A stretch of 32,069 nucleotides of DNA from Hyphomicrobiales bacterium (GCA_900468285.1 UBTF01000015.1:1-32069), one strand, 5' to 3'; positions 8,773 to 17,625 are shown, counted from the stretch's first letter. Numbers and translations: made by a program. Notes: a model not told the origin generated them from the letters alone.

Positions 8773-9295
8773 AAGCAGCGAAGGCCGCGTTCAAACCTGC
8801 CGGTTATTGAAATTCCGCTGGCCTGGCGGCAGGCAATGGTTTCACCGCTTCGGTTACAAGATTGCATCCGATTGTTGTTCTTGAAGGCTGCCGCGTGTCA
8901 TTGCACGCCATTGGCGCTTTCCAGTCTCGCTGTATCCAGCGACCGACAACTTGCCTGCCGGATTTTGGAGATAACTAAATTAACAATATCTAGAATTCGC
9001 ATAAAATTATATCGTCTGGACAATCAATATAATTTCCGCATATATCGCATCGTCGCCATTATATTAGGTCTGAACCTAGCTGATATCACGTATTAAGAGC
9101 TATTATCCTCAATAGAAATTGTGCATTCTCCAAATTCTCCATTATGGGGGATAGCGAAATTTGAAGGCGATCTATTTTATCAGAATCCTGTACGGGTTTC
9201 TGTAATTTATCAAGAGTAAAACGGTAGTCCGTGCTTATGATATTGGCGTTCTTTAATTAAAGGCAACATTGAAGAGAAGCAGTGCAGGTTGAAGA
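8773..9295. other. intergenic leader before the second Wzy-like gene
   Basis: About 520 bases. The first 180 are of mixed composition, with no protein-like frame. From about 8970 the DNA is AT-rich and leads into the next gene. It probably holds that gene's promoter, but no convincing -35/-10 pair was found. Confidence 0.45.
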
Positions 9296-10744
9296 ATGCG
9301 ATCCCACTACGTTGCTTTATCTGTTTATTGGGTCTCGCTTTCGGTAGCCCTTTTAAATTATGGCTCTGTTGAACTGCTGACGGTTACGCTTTTAGCCTTG
9401 CCTACCTTCTTCCTGTTTATGGTTCTTCTCGCAACGGGAGGCATTCCCACCCATACCGGTTCGACGCTATGGGCGGCGGCTTCGCTGATGGTTTTGCTCC
9501 TCGCCTGGATTGGCGCTCAAACTGTCATTCCTCTCGATGCACCGTTTTCAGAGGCTGCCTGGAAAGAAATTCAAGCTTTTCTCCCGGGTGCTGCTTCCAC
9601 CATATCGGTGTCGCCAGCGGACGATCGGGCGGCAGCCATGCGAATTGCAGTGCCGTTTGGTATCTTCATGGTCGGCCTCTTGTTGTTCTCCACAGACGAG
9701 CGTGCGAGTGGAGCGTTGAGGCTCTTGTCGGGGCTTTCCGGTTTGATATCGATCTTCTCGATCGTCCAGTTCACCATCGCGCCAGATCAGTTGCTCTTCG
9801 ACGCGAAGAGGGCCTATCTCAGCAGCCTTACTGGCATATTCGTAAACAGAAATACTGCGGCCACTTTCTTCGGCCTCGCGCTTTTGCTTAACGCCTCCAT
9901 CGTCGAGGCGTCTTTTGGCAAGATAGGTTTTCGGCGGGTGTCCTCGGCAATTTTGGCCGGCGCCAGACTCTCGCCAGCAATGCAAACGCAATTGTGGTTT
10001 GCGGCATTCCATGTGGTGCTGCTCTTCTCGACACTAACAGCATTGATGCTGACCAAATCTCGCGGAGGGGTCGTTGCGGCTCTCATTGCTGCTTGTTGCC
10101 TTTTGCTTCTAAAGGCATTCAGCAGGTTTCAAAAACAGGAAAAGAGCGGGCTTGCCCCAGCCAAGGAACGCCGCTGGATCAGGATACTGATCGGCGCATC
10201 TATCCTTCTGGCGATTGTCATCATCTTCTTTTCGCTTGGGCAGCGCGTTCTGTTGCGCTCACAAATTCAGAGTGCCTTCGAGGACGGTCGCTTTTGTGTC
10301 CTGCCGGGCATCGTCGCTGCCGTCTGGGACAGCCTTCCGCTTGGGGCAGGTCTGTCAAGCTTCCCGACTGTGTTCCCGGCCTATCGAGATGCGACTTGCG
10401 GCATTGCCGGGGTCTGGGACAGAGCTCACAATGTCTATCTCGAAGGACTGTTGACGCTTGGTATTGTTTTTCCTCTGTCGGCGCTGCTCTTCAGTCTCTG
10501 GTTGAGTGCGGTCTTTATCATTGGGATTAGACGCCGCCGAAGTGCCCGTTATGCGGGAGAGCTTGGCATTGCCTCTCTTGTTTTGATTGCTGCGCACTCC
10601 GCGATTGACTTTTCTCTGCAAATATCAGGACTCGCAATCTATTTTGCGGCAATGCTTGCGCCAATTGTAACCTTGTCTCTTCGCCCGCCCGGCAAGAAAC
10701 GAACACTTAAGGAACAGTCCACCCGTCATTCGATGACTGCTTAA
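9296..10744 (+). CDS. second O-antigen ligase / Wzy-family membrane protein
   Basis: A 482-residue polytopic membrane protein of the Wzy_C family. Key segments are GIFVNRNTAATFFGLALLL, the conserved TKSRGGVVAALIAACCLL and, after the large periplasmic loop, LGAGLSSFPTVFPAYR then WDRAHNVYLEGLLTLGI. RG near the start of the loop and H-N-x-Y-L-E after it are the usual conserved features of ligases and polymerases. The other member in the window is at 1618-2919 and differs clearly. Because this one sits directly upstream of the export genes it might be the true polymerase, a ligase that attaches EPS to another carrier, or specific for a second polymer. ATG start with AGG eight bases upstream; the next gene follows after about 210 AT-rich bases. 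Confidence 0.85.
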   Translation: MRSHYVALSVYWVSLSVALLNYGSVELLTVTLLALPTFFLFMVLLATGGIPTHTGSTLWAAASLMVLLLAWIGAQTVIPLDAPFSEAAWKEIQAFLPGAASTISVSPADDRAAAMRIAVPFGIFMVGLLLFSTDERASGALRLLSGLSGLISIFSIVQFTIAPDQLLFDAKRAYLSSLTGIFVNRNTAATFFGLALLLNASIVEASFGKIGFRRVSSAILAGARLSPAMQTQLWFAAFHVVLLFSTLTALMLTKSRGGVVAALIAACCLLLLKAFSRFQKQEKSGLAPAKERRWIRILIGASILLAIVIIFFSLGQRVLLRSQIQSAFEDGRFCVLPGIVAAVWDSLPLGAGLSSFPTVFPAYRDATCGIAGVWDRAHNVYLEGLLTLGIVFPLSALLFSLWLSAVFIIGIRRRRSARYAGELGIASLVLIAAHSAIDFSLQISGLAIYFAAMLAPIVTLSLRPPGKKRTLKEQSTRHSMTA

Positions 10745-10953
10745 CGATGAGTCATGGTTAAATATTTTCGAATTTGAGCATATTTATGTTTATTTATTTG
10801 AATTAACTAATATTGAACTGATTAATTGGGCGTTACCACCATGTGTTTAAATAGCAACAACTTAATTCAAAGCTGAGCAAAGCATAATTTCAGTCAATCC
10901 AGCTCTGGATTTAATTCTGCAATTGGTGTTATTGCGAGACGATATAATGTTTC

Positions 10954-12174
10954 ATGGGGATGAAATTGAGGCGGAGTAAGACTCACATTTTGCTGCTTGC
11001 TGCGGCCACTTCGCTTTCCAGTTGCACTTCGCTTCCAAGTGCGGGTCCGGCGGCCCGCAATGTGGAAGCTGGCGCGGCTGTAAAAGTTACCTCTGCGGAC
11101 AAGCCCACTGCCGTGGGCATCGATTATGCGCTGGTGGACATCAGTAAGAGTGTCCTGAGCTACGTCGCAGACGACACGCAGACCTCATTGGCTCAGGGTT
11201 TTGGCGGTGGACGTGGTGGCGCGCCATCTCTGCCACTGGGTGCTGGCGATGTGGTCCAGGTTGCCATTTTCGAGTCGCAGTCGGGCGGCTTGTTCATCCC
11301 GTCTGATGCTGGTAGCCGCCCCGGGAACTTCGTTTCCCTGCCGCAACAGACAATTGATCACAGCGGTAATGTGAGTGTGCCTTATGCAGGGCGTATCCGC
11401 GCAGTTGGACGGTCGGTCGAGGCGGTTCAGCAGGAAATCGAAGACCGGCTTGCAAGCCGCGCTATCGAGCCTCAGGTCGTCATCACCAAAATCAGCAGCC
11501 GCTCGGCCCAGGCTGCGGTGCTGGGAGATGTGCGGCAGCCCGCGAAGATCGAGCTGACCGAAGCCGGTGAAAGAATACTTGACGTCATCTCCGAAGCGGG
11601 CGGCTTGAGTGCGCCTGGCATCGAGACGCGGGTCACTCTCCAGCGCGGCGGACGTTCTGCAACCGTTCAATATGATCATCTGGTCGCGACGCCTTCTGAA
11701 AATATCTATGTCGCCCCAGGTGATACGATCCTTGTTGATCGCGAGCGTCGTACCTACTCCGCATTCGGTGCGTCGGGTCTGAATGGCCGGTTCGACTTTG
11801 AAGAGTCCAAGCTGAGTTTCGGCGAGGCATTGGCAAAGGCTGGTGGTGTGTTGGACTCCCGCGCGGATCCGGCTCAAGTCTTCCTGTATAGGGTTGTCCC
11901 CAAGGACACGCTGGCCAAGATGGGCGTGAATGTCTCGCGCTTCAAGTCTGAAACAGTTCCCGTTGTCTTCAGGGCCAATATGCGTGATCCGTCCACGCTC
12001 TTTGCGATCCAGAAGTTCCCGATGCAGGACAAGGACATCATCTACATCACGAATGCAGATTCCGTCGAGCTTCTCAAGTTCTTGAACATTGTGAACTCGG
12101 TATCGTCCACTGCCGCCGGCGTTCCTTCGGATGCCGTATCGATCCGGGACTCTGTGGAATCACTGACAAATTAA
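10954..12174 (+). CDS. outer-membrane polysaccharide export lipoprotein (Wza/KpsD type; ExoF role)
   Basis: A 406-residue lipoprotein expected to form the outer-membrane channel for EPS. The N-terminus has a signal sequence ending in a lipobox (LSSC, Cys24). Then comes the poly-export domain starting at PLGAGDVVQVAIFE, with IDHSGNVSVPYAGRIRAVGR. SLBB-type domains follow: AAVLGDVRQPAKIELT, and later RTYSAFGASGLNGRFDFEES with SFGEALAKAGGVLDSRADP. S. meliloti ExoF has the same role, but the lipobox and the C-terminal part are closer to the Wza/KpsD group, so I give no symbol. ATG at 10954 or 10960 are both possible; neither has a strong ribosome site. An intrinsic terminator-like hairpin follows the stop. 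The ExoP partner lies 830 bases downstream. Confidence 0.9.
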   Translation: MGMKLRRSKTHILLLAAATSLSSCTSLPSAGPAARNVEAGAAVKVTSADKPTAVGIDYALVDISKSVLSYVADDTQTSLAQGFGGGRGGAPSLPLGAGDVVQVAIFESQSGGLFIPSDAGSRPGNFVSLPQQTIDHSGNVSVPYAGRIRAVGRSVEAVQQEIEDRLASRAIEPQVVITKISSRSAQAAVLGDVRQPAKIELTEAGERILDVISEAGGLSAPGIETRVTLQRGGRSATVQYDHLVATPSENIYVAPGDTILVDRERRTYSAFGASGLNGRFDFEESKLSFGEALAKAGGVLDSRADPAQVFLYRVVPKDTLAKMGVNVSRFKSETVPVVFRANMRDPSTLFAIQKFPMQDKDIIYITNADSVELLKFLNIVNSVSSTAAGVPSDAVSIRDSVESLTN

Positions 12175-12184
12175 TAGCCAAGCG

Positions 12185-12235
12185 TCCGCAGCATTAAGTA
12201 AGTTTCTTGAATCTTATTGCTGCGGAAATTTTTTT
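12185..12235 (+). terminator. intrinsic terminator or attenuator after the export lipoprotein gene
   Basis: A 14-base stem with one mismatch (12185-12198 with 12213-12226), a 14-base loop and a seven-T run at 12229-12235, starting 11 bases after the stop. It lies inside what would otherwise be an export operon, so it may lower rather than stop transcription into the next genes. Confidence 0.75.
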
Positions 12236-12285
12236 GTGCAATCAAACAGTCTTAATAAAGTATAAACGGACTTGGGAGTGACTTC

Positions 12286-12960
12286 ATGCCAAAGGGCTTA
12301 AATTACAGCTTACTGTGTGGCGCGCTGTTGTCGTTGGCTTTGGCGAATAATGCCAGTGCACAAAGCTCTTCGCCGGCCAGTTGCCTTGTCGCCCCGGCAA
12401 GTCTTTCGGACAGTATTGTTCAGGCGTTTCTTTCCTCGCCAGAAAGTCTGTTGAGCGAATTCCAGACAGGTGGAATACCTATGTCCAACCGCGTCCGTGC
12501 TCTCACCGGCACGAACGAAGCCGCTTTGTCTCCCTTGATCAAGTTGGCAGGTCAGGCCAATCCATCGCAGGTCGCAGCATTGGGTGCTGGCCTTGCGCGT
12601 GCAGCGGCAGCTTGCGTTTCGCTGAAGCCTGACTTCGCTGCGCGCATTCAGCAAGAAGTTGCCGAAACCGATAATGCTGCCCTTCAAACCGCTTTTGCGG
12701 GCGCGATGCCGGAAACTGAAACGGCTGCTTTGGGTGCTGCGGGCGCTGGTGCCGGCGGCGCGGGCGCTGCGGGTGCGTCAGCCATCGGCAGCAATGGGAA
12801 TGCAGGTGGCGGCGTAAACGCAACGGGAACCGCCGCCGATGGATCGTCTGGCACGGCTTCAGGAGATTCTGCATTCAGCGCTGGTGCAAGCAGCCCTTAT
12901 TTCGCGACGTCGAGCGCAGGCTCATCCACATTTATCTCGATCAGCATAACGACTCAGTAG
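12286..12960 (+). CDS. unknown secreted Ala/Gly/Ser-rich protein between wza- and wzc-type genes
   Basis: A 224-residue protein of unknown function. The first 25 residues are a clear signal peptide ending NNASA. A helical, Ala-rich domain follows (about 27-135) with two or three cysteines (SCLVAPASL, ACVSL). Then comes a low-complexity tail (about 145-205) made mostly of Gly, Ala, Ser and Asn (GAAGAGAGGAGAAGAS), ending in a short beta-like STFISISITTQ. GGGAG lies just before the ATG. It is transcribed in the same direction as the export genes and sits exactly between the outer-membrane channel and the co-polymerase. This suggests a periplasmic or surface role in EPS export or retention; that is inference from position only. 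I do not recognise a named domain. Confidence 0.85.
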   Translation: MPKGLNYSLLCGALLSLALANNASAQSSSPASCLVAPASLSDSIVQAFLSSPESLLSEFQTGGIPMSNRVRALTGTNEAALSPLIKLAGQANPSQVAALGAGLARAAAACVSLKPDFAARIQQEVAETDNAALQTAFAGAMPETETAALGAAGAGAGGAGAAGASAIGSNGNAGGGVNATGTAADGSSGTASGDSAFSAGASSPYFATSSAGSSTFISISITTQ

Positions 12961-13006
12961 AAACCCTTGTGGCTGGGGGTCAAGACACAACTGAAATGAG
13001 GCTCGC

Positions 13007-15307
13007 TTGCCGCTCTACGATAAAGAAATCCACGCTTTTTCGCGTGAAGCGAATGCTGATATGCATCAGCAGGGAAGTTTTCTGGACGTTGAAAGCGTCA
13101 TTGCAATTGCCAGGCGTCAGTGGAAGATCGTCGCGATAAGCGTAGCGGTTGCTGCGGTTCTGGGTATTGTCAATATTCTGACAGCCGTTCCGCTCTTCAC
13201 GGCCAATGTCAGCGTTCTCATCGATAGAGGCAATGGTCAGCTTGCCGACCAGTTGTCGAGTATCGGGTCCGCTGGCGGCAGTCTGATGGAAGATGAGTCG
13301 TCCATCCTCAGCCAGGTCGAGATCTTCAAGTCAGACACGATCGCAAGTGCGGTCGTAGACAAGCTTGATTTGACCAATGATGCCGTGTTCATGGCGGATG
13401 ATCGTTCCGCCATGGTGCAGTTGATAGGGACATTGCGTTCTCTGCTCAATGTATCGCAATGGTTCGTGTCCGCTTCGGCCGTCGCGGATGACGCGGCTGC
13501 AAAGCACTTTGCCGCAGAGCGAAAGCTGGCAGAAAATCTCGACGTGAGCCGGGTTGGAAGAACCTATGTTCTCAACGTCCAGTACACGTCTCCATCGCCA
13601 GAACTTTCGAGTAGAATTGCCAATACCGTCGGCGATATTTATCTCGTAGACAAGCTGAACTCGAAATACGAGGCGACGCGGCGCGCCAGTGACTGGCTGC
13701 AAAACCGTATCGCAGAGTTGCGGCAGAAGGCACTTGATTCCGACCTTGCCGTTCAGCGGTTCCGCACAACAAACAATCTTGTATCCGCAGGATCTGTTCT
13801 CGTATCGGATCAACAGCTCTCCGAACTTAACAGCGCGCTGATCGTGGCGCAGTCGGAGACGTCAAAGGCTGAAGCACGCTTCCAGCGTATTCAGCAGATT
13901 ATCGCGTCCGGCCAGACAGATGCCATTGTCACCGATGTGCTCGGAAGCACGATTTCGAACGAGTTGCGGCAAAAATATCTGGATGCATCCAAGCGGGAAG
14001 CGCAGATTTCCGCGCGGCTCGGACCGGATCACGTGCAAGCGGTTCGCATGCGCAGTGAAATGTCTGAATATCAGCGATTGATGTTCGAGGAACTGAATCG
14101 TATCGCCGAGAGCTACAAAAGCGATCTCGACGTCGCAAAAGCGCGTGAGAAAAGCCTGTCCGACAACGTATCCCAGGCAACCGGTATCAGTGCGTCGGCA
14201 AACGAGACCAAGGTGCAGTTGCGAGAGCTCGAGCGCGAAGCCGAGACTTACAAAAATCTCTACCAGACCTTCCTTCAGCGCTATCAGGAAGCTGTCCAAC
14301 AGCAGTCATTCCCCGTGACAGAGGCGCGCGTGATCACGCGTGCGTCACCGCCGAAGTCGCCAAGCCATCCCAAGAAGACACTGATACTTGCGCTGTTCAT
14401 TGTCATGGGCGGTGCGGTGGGCACCGGTTTAGGGGCGTTCAGGGAAATCAGGGACCGCTTCTTCCGAACCGGCGATCAGATACGGGACACGCTCAAGCTT
14501 GAATTCCTCGGGATGACACCGATGATTTCCGGCCAGCGATTGCCAGCGTTTTCCGGCAGCAAGTTGCCAGCTGGTGAATTGTTCAAGACAAATTCCGTCT
14601 CGAATTACGTTGTCGACAATCCACTGTCTTCTTTCGCGGAAACCTTGCGCAGCGCAAAGCTCTCTGCGGATTTCGGTATGGTCGGGAAAGAGTGCAAGAT
14701 CATAGGCGTCGTCTCCTCCCTTCCGGGTGAGGGCAAGTCGATGACATCGATAAACTTTGCCCAGTTGCTCGCCGATCAGGGAAACCGGACCATTCTGATC
14801 GACTGCGATTTGCGTAATCCTGGCGCCACGCGTGCCATTGGATCTCATGCAGAGGCGGGTTTGCTTGAGGCTGTTCTGGAGAATATCGACCCTCGGAAGC
14901 TTTTACTTCAAGATCCCAAAACGGGATTGGCGTTCTTGCCAACAGTCATCAAGCATCGCGTGCCGCACTCCTCCGAGTTGCTGGCCTCTCCGGCCATGCG
15001 CAACATCCTGACACATCTGAGCCACAACACAGATTATATCATCCTAGATTTGCCGCCGCTCGGGCCTGTCGTCGATGCGCGCGCGATGGCTTCTCGCGTC
15101 GATGGCTTCCTGTTTGTCGTAGAATGGGGAAAAACCGCAAGGCATCTGGTGCGCCAGCTTCTGAGGGATGAAGTTGAAATACGAAACAAATGCCTCGGTG
15201 TCATACTCAACAAGGTGGACCAGCGTAAGTTGAAGCTCTACAGATCCTTCGGATCCAGCGAGTATTACCAGTCTCATTATACGAAATACTATCAGGACGC
15301 TGCGTAG
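13007..15307 (+). CDS. exoP: ExoP/Wzc-type polysaccharide co-polymerase and tyrosine autokinase
   Basis: A 766-residue inner-membrane protein that controls chain length and links polymerisation to export. The N-terminal Wzz domain has one membrane helix (about 41-60). A long periplasmic part follows with coiled-coil character and the GNVR-type end (LREREAETYKNLYQTFLQRY-like region). A Pro-rich motif (SPPKSPSHPKK) precedes the second helix (about 458-478). The cytoplasmic BY-kinase domain has Walker A SLPGEGKS (about 568-575), Walker A' ILIDCDLRNP and Walker B YIILDLPPLGPVVDAR. It ends in a Tyr-rich tail (LYRSFGSSEYYQSHYTKYYQ) that is the usual autophosphorylation site. I chose a TTG start because TGAGG lies five bases upstream; the first in-frame ATG (13061) would remove 18 residues. 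Confidence 0.93.
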   Translation: MPLYDKEIHAFSREANADMHQQGSFLDVESVIAIARRQWKIVAISVAVAAVLGIVNILTAVPLFTANVSVLIDRGNGQLADQLSSIGSAGGSLMEDESSILSQVEIFKSDTIASAVVDKLDLTNDAVFMADDRSAMVQLIGTLRSLLNVSQWFVSASAVADDAAAKHFAAERKLAENLDVSRVGRTYVLNVQYTSPSPELSSRIANTVGDIYLVDKLNSKYEATRRASDWLQNRIAELRQKALDSDLAVQRFRTTNNLVSAGSVLVSDQQLSELNSALIVAQSETSKAEARFQRIQQIIASGQTDAIVTDVLGSTISNELRQKYLDASKREAQISARLGPDHVQAVRMRSEMSEYQRLMFEELNRIAESYKSDLDVAKAREKSLSDNVSQATGISASANETKVQLRELEREAETYKNLYQTFLQRYQEAVQQQSFPVTEARVITRASPPKSPSHPKKTLILALFIVMGGAVGTGLGAFREIRDRFFRTGDQIRDTLKLEFLGMTPMISGQRLPAFSGSKLPAGELFKTNSVSNYVVDNPLSSFAETLRSAKLSADFGMVGKECKIIGVVSSLPGEGKSMTSINFAQLLADQGNRTILIDCDLRNPGATRAIGSHAEAGLLEAVLENIDPRKLLLQDPKTGLAFLPTVIKHRVPHSSELLASPAMRNILTHLSHNTDYIILDLPPLGPVVDARAMASRVDGFLFVVEWGKTARHLVRQLLRDEVEIRNKCLGVILNKVDQRKLKLYRSFGSSEYYQSHYTKYYQDAA

Positions 15308-15308
15308 A

Positions 15309-16055
15309 TTGGCAGGATTTCGGCGGAATCCATATTCGGTCATCGTTTTGGGCATCATGGCGTTATGCTTGTGCCTCTACGCGGTCGATCAGGTCGTGCA
15401 TTACGCACGTTTTGCCGACCTTCAGTATTGGGCGCGGCAAATCGAGAAAGGCCGGCCGCTGGAACTGAGCGCGCTCGATCGTTTGGTCAGCGAAACCTAT
15501 GATCGCGGTATCGAGCAAGAGTGCCAATCTGCATTCGTGAAGCCGTTCCTGACGGTGTTGCTGGCTGGGCTGGATGCGCGGAATCCAAACTCGGAATATG
15601 AGAAATGGTTCGAGGCTTTGGGCCAGACGGAGCAGTTCCTGCGTCACACATTGAGTTGCCTGCCGACAGACGGTAACTTGTGGGTGCGCTACGCCATGGT
15701 TCGCCAAGCATCGGCTGAACAAAGCGATGAAATCCACCGGTTGGTCGGCCTTTCCCAAAGATATTCTCCAGCCGAGGAGAATGCGATAACGGCGCGCTAT
15801 TTCCTCTATAACCGTTTGACGAATATGACGTTGGAAAAGATCTCGATAGAAGTCCGCAAGGATGTCGAGATTTTATGCTCTCCATCAGCGGCATTTCTGC
15901 GCGTCAAAATTCCGGCCCCAAAGCCGCAATTGGCAAAGATGATAGGCGCCATTTCACCTTCCTGTTCGATTTCAGGTCAACCGACTGGCGATGCTGCGCG
16001 CGTGGACGACAAAAAAATCAGCCTTTCCCCCTTCAAATCGTCGATTTCGAAATAA
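15309..16055 (+). CDS. unknown membrane-anchored protein coupled to exoP
   Basis: A 248-residue protein of unknown function. A basic N-terminus (GFRRNP) is followed by one membrane helix (about 9-27), so most of the protein is probably periplasmic. The body is alpha-helical in character with several cysteines (ECQSAF, LSCLPT, EILCSP, PSCSIS) and a Trp/Tyr-rich middle (NLWVRYAMVRQ), and could be a repeat-type helical scaffold. The TTG start begins one base after the exoP stop, so translation is probably coupled. The adjacent position argues for a role in regulating or assembling the ExoP export complex, but nothing in the sequence shows a catalytic motif. The last 40 residues are of low confidence as coding composition weakens there. 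Confidence 0.72.
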   Translation: MAGFRRNPYSVIVLGIMALCLCLYAVDQVVHYARFADLQYWARQIEKGRPLELSALDRLVSETYDRGIEQECQSAFVKPFLTVLLAGLDARNPNSEYEKWFEALGQTEQFLRHTLSCLPTDGNLWVRYAMVRQASAEQSDEIHRLVGLSQRYSPAEENAITARYFLYNRLTNMTLEKISIEVRKDVEILCSPSAAFLRVKIPAPKPQLAKMIGAISPSCSISGQPTGDAARVDDKKISLSPFKSSISK

Positions 16056-16229
16056 GGCCTGGCCGATTGCGACTGGCAGGATGTCCGTCGCATTTGCTTT
16101 ATGAAATGTTCGATCCATGGGAGCTTGCACAAGGCCTCGCAGCCCTAAACCCGGCACGGCGATCTTAGCTCGGAGTGGCCAGGCGCACGGCATGGAGACA
16201 GTCGGGTTACGCCCTGTCGTGTCGCGGCT

Positions 16230-16439
16230 TTACGAGTGGTCGATTTTAAAAAGCCTTAGGTCCCGCGGGTCATTCGCCGGCTCTGCCAGCCACCGGAATT
16301 GGCTGCTGCAGTACAAGCAAAAAACGTCATTGGATCGGATTTTCAAGCGCCAGCAGGAAGACGCGCCAAGCGCCTTGGCCACCAACTGAACATTGGCGAA
16401 GGACGTATCAAAGAAATCGACTTTGGCCTCCTTCGACAC
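16230..16439 (-). CDS. possible small protein overlapping the phosphatase 3' end
   Basis: A 69-codon frame on the minus strand starting with GTG inside the end of the phosphatase gene (overlap of 32 bases) and reading on into otherwise empty DNA. The predicted protein begins VSKEAKVDFFDTSFANVQLV and has a C-x-x-C motif (FCLYC) plus another Cys. Codon choice looks gene-like and no other candidate occupies this stretch. It resembles no family I know. A translationally coupled small gene or an eroded 3' extension are both possible. The remaining 16056-16229 holds nothing recognisable. Confidence 0.33.
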   Translation of the reverse strand: MSKEAKVDFFDTSFANVQLVAKALGASSCWRLKIRSNDVFCLYCSSQFRWLAEPANDPRDLRLFKIDHS

Positions 16440-17196
16440 GAAGGATTGTCAGCTTTCCCGTGTAAAAGGCGCCGGTATCAATGCCGATACGCTGGGGCCC
16501 CGGGTCGGGTTGCTCCCGGACTGTGTGCCCGTGGATCACAATTAGGTCCTTCAATTCCGGACCCTTCGACAGGAATGGCTCCCGGATCCAGATCATATCG
16601 TCATCCGATTGCTGCTCAAGCGCTATGCCGGGACGGATGCCCGCATGGACCCATAGCTTGTCTGCAATCTTCAAGCAGATCGGCAGGCTATCCAGGAAGC
16701 GCTTGTGATCCTCAGGAACCGCCTCGGCCAATAATTCCTTCAGCCGCCCCTTAAGACGTGTTTGCCGAAAGGCCGCGCTGTGCACATCAAGCCCGTAGGA
16801 GGCGAGCGTCTGTTCGCCGCCGAGTTCCAGCCATTTCTTGTGCTTTTCAGGATTTTCGAGATATCGGAGAAAGACATCTTCGTGATTGCCAACAAGCGGC
16901 AAGCGTTTAAGTTGGTGCTCGCTCTTGGTCATGAGATGATTAATGATCTGTGCCGACATTGGTCCACGATCGATGAAATCACCCAGGAGCACAACGAGAC
17001 CGTCCTTGCCCGTCGATGCAATGTCTTGTGCAATGTTCGTTTCGGCCTGCTTCAAGAGATCCAGCCGTCCATGCACATCGCCAATCGCATAGATCGGATA
17101 GCTTCTTGCAACGTCGCCCAGATCGATCCGGCGTCGTTTCACAGTGCTTTTGGGTTCAGATCGGTATTTTGAAAGCCAATTCATAACTTTACGCAT
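16408..17196 (-). CDS. PPP-family metallophosphatase (serine/threonine phosphatase, PssZ-like)
   Basis: A protein of about 262 residues with all metal-binding motifs of the calcineurin-like PPP family in order: GDVHGR (about 39-44), GDFIDRG (72-78), GNHE (103-106), the later WVHAGI, and HGHT near the C-terminus. The family hydrolyses phosphoprotein or dinucleoside phosphates. In Rhizobium leguminosarum a protein of this type, PssZ, is required for normal EPS production, which makes a regulatory role here plausible, for example opposing phosphorylation. That link is by neighbourhood and family, not shown by sequence. I took ATG at 17196; a TTG at 17208 and an ATG at 17184 are alternatives, none with a strong ribosome site. 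It converges with the exoP-linked gene. Confidence 0.85.
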   Translation of the reverse strand: MRKVMNWLSKYRSEPKSTVKRRRIDLGDVARSYPIYAIGDVHGRLDLLKQAETNIAQDIASTGKDGLVVLLGDFIDRGPMSAQIINHLMTKSEHQLKRLPLVGNHEDVFLRYLENPEKHKKWLELGGEQTLASYGLDVHSAAFRQTRLKGRLKELLAEAVPEDHKRFLDSLPICLKIADKLWVHAGIRPGIALEQQSDDDMIWIREPFLSKGPELKDLIVIHGHTVREQPDPGPQRIGIDTGAFYTGKLTILRVEGGQSRFL

Positions 17197-17625
17197 GACT
17201 ATGACCAATACATAGCGATGGGTAAAAATACCATTGGCTAAGGGAGACGATTTTGCCAGCTATCGAGTTTTGAAACGGCAAGCGCGTATCAATCCAGCTT
17301 GGTTGCAGCGGGCAGGAATTTCAGACGCATCGTCATCAAATGCCGCCCATTGGATCGTGGAGCCGCTCATCGCTTTTGCGCACGCACGCTTGCGACGTCG
17401 GTATTTCTTCAACGAGAGACCCTTGGAACAGTCAGTGATGCTGTATCAGACATGTCGCGCGCATACTTCATGTTCGCCGGGCATATAACGCCTTAGCCGG
17501 TCTCAGGTTACCTGCGGCTTCATCTGTCGAGCAGACTGGTCATCCACACATCCCACGATGCTGGTGTTCGGCCGTGCGTTCGGTTGGCTACAGCCAGATC
17601 GGGCATTGCCAAGGTAATTCCGAGG
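17197..17625. other. region without a recognised gene upstream of the phosphatase
   Basis: About 430 bases. Two overlapping plus-strand open frames (17234-17488 and 17299-17496) and short minus-strand frames exist, but none has a ribosome site, consistent codon use or family resemblance. It probably includes the promoter of the phosphatase and may contain eroded coding sequence. Confidence 0.4.

Noticed and set aside
12720..12900. Low-complexity GGC/GCG-rich DNA, considered as a tandem repeat array.
   Set aside because: It encodes the Gly/Ala-rich tail of the secreted protein and has no fixed repeat period.
16299..16754. A 151-codon frame on the plus strand.
   Set aside because: Most of it is antisense to the phosphatase, whose motifs are complete; the product resembles nothing.
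17299..17496. A 65-codon plus-strand frame upstream of the phosphatase.
   Set aside because: No ribosome site, mixed third-base use and overlap with another open frame; no recognisable motif.
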